DNA of 14,658 nt from Gammaproteobacteria bacterium. Lineage in GTDB: Bacteria > Pseudomonadota > Gammaproteobacteria > SMWH01. The DNA lies in the NCBI GenBank assembly GCA_004357005.1, contig SMWH01000017.1:1-14658 (forward strand), in the 5' to 3' direction. Both the position numbers and the translations under genes were made by a program. Under the pieces are notes generated by a model. It was given only the letters and a program-made list of their open reading frames with translations. It did no database searches and had not been told where the DNA came from. Shown piece by piece: positions 6,504 to 11,800 of this stretch. Every line of letters begins with the position of its first letter. Positions within the stretch are counted from its first letter, which is position 1.

Positions 6504-7376
6504 TTAACGGCGCCGCGGGCCACGTCCCTTTTTCCCCCGTTTTTGTCCCGGTCTTTTTGTCGGAACCAACACCAGCTGACTGCCCCCAGGCGAAAACCCC
6601 GCATCCTTCGCCAGCACGCGCACATCTTTAGCATCGAGTTCACGCCACGCACCCCTTTGAAGCGCTTTGTCGAGGAACACCGGGCCGAAACGCACGCGTT
6701 TGAGCCGGCTTACCTTGAGACCCTGGGATTCCCAGAGCCGCCGCACGGCGCGGTTGCGACCTTCCATCAGCACCACGTGAAACCACTGGTTGGTTTCGCC
6801 GCCTTCTCCGGCCACGATGTCGGTGAAGCGGGCCGGACCGTCCTCGAGCTCTACACCTTTGCGCAGGCGTTCCAGGTGCTCGGGCAGGATTTCGCCATGC
6901 ACGCGGCAGGCATATTCACGATCCATTTCCGATGACGGATGCATGAGCGCGTTGGCCAGATCGCCGTCATCGGTGAACAGCAACAAACCAGTGGTGTTGA
7001 TATCGAGACGTCCCACGGCGATCCAGCGCGCGCCTTCCAGACGGGGCAAGCGGGAGAACACCGTGGGGCGCCCCTCCGGGTCGCTACGTGTCGTCACCGT
7101 GCCTTCGGGCTTGTTGTACACGAGCACGCGCGGTGTGGCGTGACGTGACTCAACCCGGAAACCGCGCCCGTCTATCTCGATGCGGTCACCGTCTCCGGCG
7201 GTTGCACCGGGTTGCGCACGCTTGCCGTTGATTCGGACGCGTCCGTCGCCGACGGCCTGGTCGATCTGACGGCGTGAGCCCACACCCGCTCGCGCGAGCA
7301 GTTTCTGCACGCGTTCTGCCCGGGGATCGGCCCCACGATCGACGATACGATCGGGTGCAGAATCTTTTTGGGTCAC
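6504..7376 (-). CDS. rluB: 23S rRNA pseudouridine(2605) synthase
   Basis: RluB converts U2605 of 23S rRNA to pseudouridine. The 290-residue product has an N-terminal S4 RNA-binding domain (ERVQKLLARAGVGSRRQID, about residues 21-80) and an RsuA/RluB-type catalytic domain. The nucleophile Asp125 lies in VGRLDINTTGLLLFT. Flanking signatures are VLVYNKPEGTVTT, HPSSEMDREYACRVHG, and the MEGRNRAVRRLWESQGL region. The C-terminus ends in a basic, disordered tail (GQKRGKKGRGPRRR) as is common in RluB. The start is GTG at 7374-7376, overlapping the scpB stop, so it is probably coupled to scpB. The scpAB-rluB order is widespread in gammaproteobacteria and favours RluB over RluE, RluF or RsuA. Confidence 0.93.
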   Translation of the reverse strand: MTQKDSAPDRIVDRGADPRAERVQKLLARAGVGSRRQIDQAVGDGRVRINGKRAQPGATAGDGDRIEIDGRGFRVESRHATPRVLVYNKPEGTVTTRSDPEGRPTVFSRLPRLEGARWIAVGRLDINTTGLLLFTDDGDLANALMHPSSEMDREYACRVHGEILPEHLERLRKGVELEDGPARFTDIVAGEGGETNQWFHVVLMEGRNRAVRRLWESQGLKVSRLKRVRFGPVFLDKALQRGAWRELDAKDVRVLAKDAGFSPGGSQLVLVPTKRPGQKRGKKGRGPRRR

Positions 7377-8095
7377 GAGACTCGGTGGGCAGCGACCACC
7401 GGGGGCGGTTCACCGGATTCCGGGTCGTCCGGCGAAGAAGACTGCTCATCGGGTGTATCGGAATCCGCGTCCGCTTTTGCCTCCGCATCCGCGGTCGTAT
7501 CGGTGTCCACGGCCACGCCGGCCACTGCCGGGGCCGGCGTTTCGAAATTCAGTTCCGCTTCGATCTGGTCAATATCCCGCAGTTCCGCCAGCGAGGGCAG
7601 ATCATTCAGGTTCTTGAGATTGAAATAATCGAGGAACAACTTCGTGGTGGCATAAAGGGCCGGCCTGCCCGGCACATCCCGGTGCCCCACCACCTGGATC
7701 CAGTCACGCTCGCGCAGGGTGCGGATAATATTGGTGCTGACGCTCACGCCGCGCACCGCTTCGATCTCGCCGCGGGTAACAGGCTGACGATAGGCGACGA
7801 GCGCCAGGGTCTCCAGCAACGCCCGGGAATAAACTGGCGCGCGCTCCTCCCACAGGCGTGAGACCCAGCGCTGATAATCCGGGCGAACCTGGATGCGGTA
7901 ACCGCTCGCGACCTCCCGCAACTCAATGCCACGGTCCCTGTAGTCGCCCATCAGGGCGTTCAGGGCCTCCCGGACCGCGTCCCGTTCCGGGCGCTCTGCC
8001 TCCTCGAACAACGCCATCAGCGTATCGAATGACAGAGGACGCTCCGAGGCCAGCAATGCCGCTTCCAGGATGTATTTGAGTGATTCCGTTTCCAT
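7373..8095 (-). CDS. scpB: Segregation and condensation protein B
   Basis: ScpB is the winged-helix dimer that binds the ScpA kleisin and regulates the SMC ATPase in chromosome compaction and segregation. The 240-residue product shows LKYILEAALLASERPLSFD at the start, the first winged helix to about residue 80, and the second in RALLETLALVAYRQPVTRGE and IEAVRGVSVSTNIIRTL, then GRPALYATTKLFLDYFNLK near residue 165. After about residue 190 comes a low-complexity acidic tail rich in Ala, Asp, Ser and Pro, which varies freely in this family. The ATG at 8095 lies three bases after the scpA stop, and the stop overlaps the rluB GTG. Confidence 0.95.
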   Translation of the reverse strand: METESLKYILEAALLASERPLSFDTLMALFEEAERPERDAVREALNALMGDYRDRGIELREVASGYRIQVRPDYQRWVSRLWEERAPVYSRALLETLALVAYRQPVTRGEIEAVRGVSVSTNIIRTLRERDWIQVVGHRDVPGRPALYATTKLFLDYFNLKNLNDLPSLAELRDIDQIEAELNFETPAPAVAGVAVDTDTTADAEAKADADSDTPDEQSSSPDDPESGEPPPVVAAHRVS

Positions 8096-8098
8096 GTC

Positions 8099-8974
8099 TC
8101 AGTCGTGGCTTGCCAGCGATTTTACATAGATCGGACCATAAGGCTCGTTCTGTACCAGTTCGATCAGTTCTTCCTTGATCAGTTCCAGCATTGCCAGCAG
8201 GGTGACCACCACTCCCATGCGACCTTCCTCCACGGTGAACATGGTCTGGAACTCCTCGTACCCCCCCTCCCGCAGCGCGCCAAGCACGCGCGACATGCGC
8301 TCACGCACGGACAAGCGCTCACGCTGGATGTGGTGGCGTGTATACAGATCGGCGCGTCGCATGACCTCGCCAAAAGCGCTCAACACATCCTTGAGGTTCA
8401 CCTTCGGCGCGAGGCGGACTACCTTGTGATCTGAAGGGATCTCGTGGGTCACCACGAAATCCCGCTCCAGGCGGGGCAGAGTATCGAGGTCCTCCGCGGC
8501 TTTCTTGTAGCGTTCGTATTCCTGCAGCCGCCGGATCAGTTCCGCGCGCGGGTCGTCCTCGTCCTCATCCCCTTCATCGGGCCGTGGCAGCAACATGCGG
8601 GATTTGATCTCCGCCAACATGGCGGCCATGAGCAGGTACTCGGCCGCCAACTCCAGCCGTAGCTCCTGCATGAGATCGATGTACTCCATGTACTGGCGCG
8701 TGATCTCGGCGACGGGAATGTCGAGAATGTTCAGGTTCTGCCGGCGGATCAGATACAACAGCAGATCCAGGGGGCCTTCGAAGGCTTCCAGCAGGATTTC
8801 CAATGCGTCCGGCGGGATATAGAGATCCGTCGGCGGTTGCAGATAGGGTTCGCCCTGCACCCGGGCAAAGGGTATTTCGCCCTGTGGCGCGCCCTTGTAG
8901 TCGCCCTGGCGGTCACCCCGGGGCGAACCTATGACCGTCAACGCCGGCTGGGGCAGTTTCGATTCTTCCGTCAT
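8099..8974 (-). CDS. scpA: Segregation and condensation protein A (kleisin)
   Basis: ScpA bridges the two SMC heads in the SMC-ScpAB condensin. The 291-residue product has an extra N-terminal tail of about 55 residues (Gly, Pro and Gln rich), then the typical kleisin start LLEAFEGPLDLLLYLIRRQN and LNILDIPVAEITRQYMEY. The AAEYLLMAAMLAEIKSRMLL helix and an acidic linker follow, and the C-terminal winged helix contains GVVVTLLAMLELIKEELIEL. The ATG at 8972-8974 has no strong Shine-Dalgarno sequence and lies 51 bases after trpS. No earlier in-frame start is evident. Its partner genes are scpB (next) and smc (at 11801). Confidence 0.95.
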   Translation of the reverse strand: MTEESKLPQPALTVIGSPRGDRQGDYKGAPQGEIPFARVQGEPYLQPPTDLYIPPDALEILLEAFEGPLDLLLYLIRRQNLNILDIPVAEITRQYMEYIDLMQELRLELAAEYLLMAAMLAEIKSRMLLPRPDEGDEDEDDPRAELIRRLQEYERYKKAAEDLDTLPRLERDFVVTHEIPSDHKVVRLAPKVNLKDVLSAFGEVMRRADLYTRHHIQRERLSVRERMSRVLGALREGGYEEFQTMFTVEEGRMGVVVTLLAMLELIKEELIELVQNEPYGPIYVKSLASHD

Positions 8975-9025
8975 ATTTCAGCGGCAGCCCAAAGCCATGC
9001 CCGGTGTATTTCTTCGGTCATGGTC

Positions 9026-10234
9026 TCAACCGTAATACAAACCCATGGCCCGGCGTACTTCTTCCATGGTTTCCCGCGCCGTATCGCGGGCGGCTTCCGT
9101 TCCTTCGGCGATCACCCGCCTCACCAGGCCGGGATCGGCTTCCAGTTCCACCGTGCGTCGGCGGATGGGCTCCAGTTCCGCCTGGATGGAATCGATCAGG
9201 GGTTGCTTGCAGTCGAGACAACCGATACCGGCGGTGGTGCAGCCGTTCACCACCCACTTGAGGGTGTCTTCGTCGGAATAGATCTTGTGCAGTTCGAATA
9301 CCGGGCACTTGTTGGGATCCCCGGGATCGCTGCGGCGCACCCGGGCCGGATCCGTCATCATGGTACGCAGTTTACGCTCCACTGTCTCGGCATCATCACG
9401 CAGATCGATTGTGTTGCCGTAGGACTTGGACATCTTCTGACCGTCTACACCCGGCACCTTCGGCGTCGCGGTGAGCAGGACTTCCGGCTCGGGAAGGATC
9501 GTCCGCCCGGTGCCCTGCAGATAGCCGGTCAGGCGCTCGCGGTCGGCGAGTGAAATGTTCGACTGGTTTTCTATCAGCGCCTGGGCCACGCCCAATGCCT
9601 CACCATCACCTTCTTCCTGAAAACGTTTTCGTAACTCGTTGTACATACGGGCATTTTTCTTGCCCATCTTCTTGATGGCGGCTTCGGCTTTTGCCGCCAT
9701 TCCAGGCTCCCGGCCGAAGAACTCATTAAAACGCCGGGCAATCTCCCGGGTCAACTCCACGTGGGGCACCTGGTCCGCGCCGACCGGCACATAGTTGGCC
9801 CGGTAAACCAGAATATCCGCGGACTGCAGCACCGGGTAACCAAGGAATCCATAGGTGGCCAGATCCCGCCCCTTGAGCTTTTCCTGCTGGTCCTTGTAGG
9901 TGGGCACCCGCTCGAGCCAGGACACCGGTGTCGTCATGGACAGCAGCAGATGCAGTTCCGCGTGCTCCGGCACATGGGACTGAATGAAGATCTTGCACAG
10001 CTTGGGATTAACCCCCGCCGCCAGCCAGTCAACCACCATGTCCCAGACCACTTCACTGATGACCGCCGTGTCCTCGTAGTGGGTCGTCAGGGCGTGCCAG
10101 TCCGCGACGAAAAAATAGCAGTCGTATTCGTGTTGCAGGCGGACCCAGTTGCGGATCACGCCCAGGTAGTGGCCCAAATGAAGGCTGCCCGTGGCACGCA
10201 TGCCGGACAGGACCACGCCGCTTCGATTTGCCAT
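9026..10234 (-). CDS. trpS: Tryptophanyl-tRNA synthetase, long form with four-cysteine motif
   Basis: TrpS charges tRNA-Trp. Class I signatures are HLGH (residues 19-22 in SGMRATGSLHLGHYLG) and KMSKS (267-271). The chosen start is MANRSG at 10234, preceded by AGGGAG. A longer frame to 10321 crosses the promoter and a REP element and lacks homology. At 402 residues it exceeds the roughly 330 of E. coli TrpS because of a charged insertion at about 174-254, seen in Pseudomonas-type enzymes. In the anticodon-binding half, Cys310, Cys332, Cys339 and Cys342 form C-x21-C-x6-C-x2-C, close to the C-x22-C-x6-C-x2-C that binds a 4Fe-4S cluster in Thermotoga maritima TrpRS. A metal cluster is therefore likely but not shown. 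First gene of the trpS-scpA-scpB-rluB operon. Confidence 0.95.
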   Translation of the reverse strand: MANRSGVVLSGMRATGSLHLGHYLGVIRNWVRLQHEYDCYFFVADWHALTTHYEDTAVISEVVWDMVVDWLAAGVNPKLCKIFIQSHVPEHAELHLLLSMTTPVSWLERVPTYKDQQEKLKGRDLATYGFLGYPVLQSADILVYRANYVPVGADQVPHVELTREIARRFNEFFGREPGMAAKAEAAIKKMGKKNARMYNELRKRFQEEGDGEALGVAQALIENQSNISLADRERLTGYLQGTGRTILPEPEVLLTATPKVPGVDGQKMSKSYGNTIDLRDDAETVERKLRTMMTDPARVRRSDPGDPNKCPVFELHKIYSDEDTLKWVVNGCTTAGIGCLDCKQPLIDSIQAELEPIRRRTVELEADPGLVRRVIAEGTEAARDTARETMEEVRRAMGLYYG

Positions 10235-10270
10235 TCCACTCCCTGGGTTGATGGTCTGAGCTTCTGCGCG

Positions 10271-10276
10271 ATTATA
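10271..10276 (-). promoter_or_regulatory. Candidate -10 box of the trpS operon
   Basis: On the minus strand this is a perfect TATAAT, 36 bases before the trpS ATG, with a predicted start near 10264. No good -35 lies 16-18 bases upstream (CTCCCA at best), because that position is occupied by the start of the REP-like element at 10293. Confidence 0.5.
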
Positions 10277-10292
10277 CGGGCCCCGGCATTCC

Positions 10293-10336
10293 GTGGGAGC
10301 GGCTTCGCGCAGGAGCGCCATTCGTGGCGCGATTCC
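10293..10336 (+). repeat. Composite REP-like element, copy 3
   Basis: A half element of the copy-1 type (GTGGGAGCGGCTTCGCGC, 10293-10310) is joined directly to a nearly complete copy-2-type element (10311-10336). In the second, GCGCCA pairs with TGGCGC around TTCG as a perfect six-pair stem. It fills much of the divergent trpS/yciB intergenic region and covers the -35 position of the trpS promoter candidate. Confidence 0.75.
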
Positions 10337-10358
10337 TTATGCTAGGCTACCGCGCCCC

Positions 10359-10961
10359 ATGAAACTGCTGTACGACATTCTCCCGGTTCTGCTCTTTTTC
10401 GTCGCCTACAAGGTGGCGGGCATCTACGTGGCCACCGGCATCGCCGTCGCGGCCGCCGCCTTGCAGGCGGGCTGGAGCTGGTACCGGACCGGCAGGATCG
10501 AGCGCATGCAACTCCTGTCCCTGGGGCTGCTGGTGTTGCTGGGGGGCGTCACCATCGCCTTCCGGGATGAGTCCTTCATCAAGATCAAACCCACGGCGGT
10601 GAACTGGCTGTTCGCGGCGGTTTTCCTCGCCAGTCAGTGGTTTTCGGACAAACCCGCCACCCAGAGGCTGATGGGCAAGGTGATGCGGGCCCCGGACGCC
10701 ATCTGGCGCAGGCTCAACGTGGCCTGGGCCATCTTTTTCCTGTTCGCCGGGGCTCTCAACCTGTGGGTGGCCCTCAACTTCAGCACCGATGTGTGGGTCA
10801 ATTTCAAGCTGTTCGGCCTGATCAGCCTGACCCTGCTGTTCGCCGTGGCCCAGGCTTTCTATCTGGCGCGCCACGCCAGGCCCGCCGACGAAAACGACAC
10901 CGGATCGGGGGCTGAAAACACGGCCCCCGGTTCGTCCCCCGGCCCCCCGGAACCCGGCTGA
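10359..10961 (+). CDS. yciB: Inner membrane septation protein A / intracellular septation protein
   Basis: YciB (also called IspZ) is a small inner-membrane protein linked to septation and envelope integrity in enterics. Its molecular activity is not settled. The 200-residue product starts with MKLLYDILPVLLFFVAYKV and has about five membrane spans. Family signatures are FRDESFIKIKPT, WLFAAVFLASQWFSDK, VMRAPDAIWRRLNVAWAIFF, and ALNLWVALNFSTDVWVNFK. A disordered Gly/Pro-rich tail follows after about residue 175. The ATG at 10359 is chosen because the longer frame begins inside the REP element. No Shine-Dalgarno sequence is visible, and a possible -10 (TATGCT, 10338-10343) would leave a very short leader. 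bolA follows after three bases. Confidence 0.93.
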   Translation: MKLLYDILPVLLFFVAYKVAGIYVATGIAVAAAALQAGWSWYRTGRIERMQLLSLGLLVLLGGVTIAFRDESFIKIKPTAVNWLFAAVFLASQWFSDKPATQRLMGKVMRAPDAIWRRLNVAWAIFFLFAGALNLWVALNFSTDVWVNFKLFGLISLTLLFAVAQAFYLARHARPADENDTGSGAENTAPGSSPGPPEPG

Positions 10962-10964
10962 TCC

Positions 10965-11246
10965 ATGGCCGCGCAGGATCGGGTCGCCCTCATCCGGCAA
11001 CGGCTGGAAGACGCCCTGGCGCCAAGCCTGCTGGATGTCGTGGACGAGAGCCACGAACACGTGGGTCATCCCGGAGCTGCGGACGGGCGCGGTCATTTCT
11101 CCGTGACCATCGTGGCAGACGCCTTTAGCGGTCTGAGCCTCCTGGAACGCCACCGGCTCGTTTACGACGCCATGGGCGAGCTCATGGACACGGACATCCA
11201 TGCCCTGTCCATCCAGGCGCGAAGCCCTGCCGAGGCCCGCGGCTGA
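10965..11246 (+). CDS. BolA family protein
   Basis: The 93-residue product has the single BolA fold, a class II KH-like domain. These proteins pair with monothiol glutaredoxins in iron-sulfur or iron handling, and some act on cell shape and transcription. Visible signatures are RQRLEDALAPSLLDVVDESH, HFSVTIVADAFSGLSLLERH, and RLVYDAMGELMDTDIHALSI, which contains the conserved RHRLVYDA helix and IHALSI strand. It lacks the longer C-terminus of some BolA types. It starts three bases after yciB, so the two genes are co-transcribed. The yciB-bolA pairing is common in beta- and gammaproteobacteria. Which BolA subtype it is (BolA or IbaG) is not decided here, so no symbol is given. Confidence 0.92.
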   Translation: MAAQDRVALIRQRLEDALAPSLLDVVDESHEHVGHPGAADGRGHFSVTIVADAFSGLSLLERHRLVYDAMGELMDTDIHALSIQARSPAEARG

Positions 11247-11259
11247 TCAGCCGTCTGTT

Positions 11260-11664
11260 TCAGGCATCGGGGGGGGCGGGAAGGATGACCGGATCGGGCG
11301 GTTCCCAGTCAGGATCGCGGTGCTCGGCCACGATCGTGGTGTAGATGCCCCCGCGAACGTTGAAATCCGCCGTCAAACGCATGAATCGGGGCTGGCAGGC
11401 GGCCACCAGGTCACCCAGGATCTGATTGGTCACCGCTTCGTGGAAAACACCCTCGTCCCGGTAGGACCACACGTACAGCTTCAGCGCCTTGAGTTCCAGA
11501 CACAGTTGGTCGGGAACGTATTCCAGATCCAGCACCGCGAAATCCGGCTGACCGGTGCGCGGACACAGACAGCTGAACTCTGGAACCTGGATACGGATGG
11601 TATAATCTCTCCCCGGCTCTGGATTGAGGAACGTTTCAAGACTGCGACTCGGCTTGGTGTTCAT
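11260..11664 (-). CDS. queF: NADPH-dependent 7-cyano-7-deazaguanine (preQ0) reductase, short type
   Basis: QueF reduces the nitrile of preQ0 to preQ1 in the queuosine tRNA-modification pathway. The 134-residue product is the short, single-domain (Bacillus-like) form, unlike the duplicated E. coli form. The catalytic cysteine is probably Cys34 in SCLCPRTGQPDF, with the proton-donor Asp41. The QueF motif appears as CLELKALKLYVWSYRDEG followed by FHE. The ATG at 11664 begins MNTKPSRSLETF. It converges with bolA with only 13 bases between, too few for a separate terminator. No other queuosine genes are present. Confidence 0.93.
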   Translation of the reverse strand: MNTKPSRSLETFLNPEPGRDYTIRIQVPEFSCLCPRTGQPDFAVLDLEYVPDQLCLELKALKLYVWSYRDEGVFHEAVTNQILGDLVAACQPRFMRLTADFNVRGGIYTTIVAEHRDPDWEPPDPVILPAPPDA

Positions 11665-11800
11665 TGTCTAACAACGGTCTGCTGCAGCAGGGACGGCAAA
11701 CTTACCGCAATCCACGGACCGCGTCCAAACTGGTCCCTACGTTTAATGAATCGTATTCAGGCGGCGTTGCCGCCGTGATGGCCGCCATGTTGATTGCCGC
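11665..11800. other. Divergent queF/smc intergenic region with inverted repeats
   Basis: It holds no gene. It contains a perfect 12-base palindrome CTGCTGCAGCAG (11679-11690), 15 bases upstream of the queF ATG, and a strong hairpin GGCGGC-GTT-GCCGCC (11760-11774), 26 bases upstream of the smc ATG. A smaller inverted repeat ATGGC-C-GCCAT follows at 11778-11788. I see no convincing sigma-70 boxes, and no Shine-Dalgarno sequence before smc. Confidence 0.5.

Noticed and set aside
8837..9553. 238-codon plus-strand frame over scpA and trpS
   Set aside because: Antisense to two strongly supported genes and without any recognisable domain.
10235..10321. N-terminal extension of TrpS to 10321
   Set aside because: It reads through the TATAAT box and a REP element. 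The family N-terminus MANRSGVVLSGMRATG with an AGGGAG site starts at 10234.
10347..11201. 284-codon minus-strand frame across yciB and bolA
   Set aside because: Composition is His-, Gly- and Gln-rich with no domain. It is antisense to two well-supported genes and is a GC-bias artefact.
11665..11800. preQ1 riboswitch or tRNA in the queF leader
   Set aside because: Only simple palindromes are seen. I could not find a preQ1 aptamer pattern or a cloverleaf.
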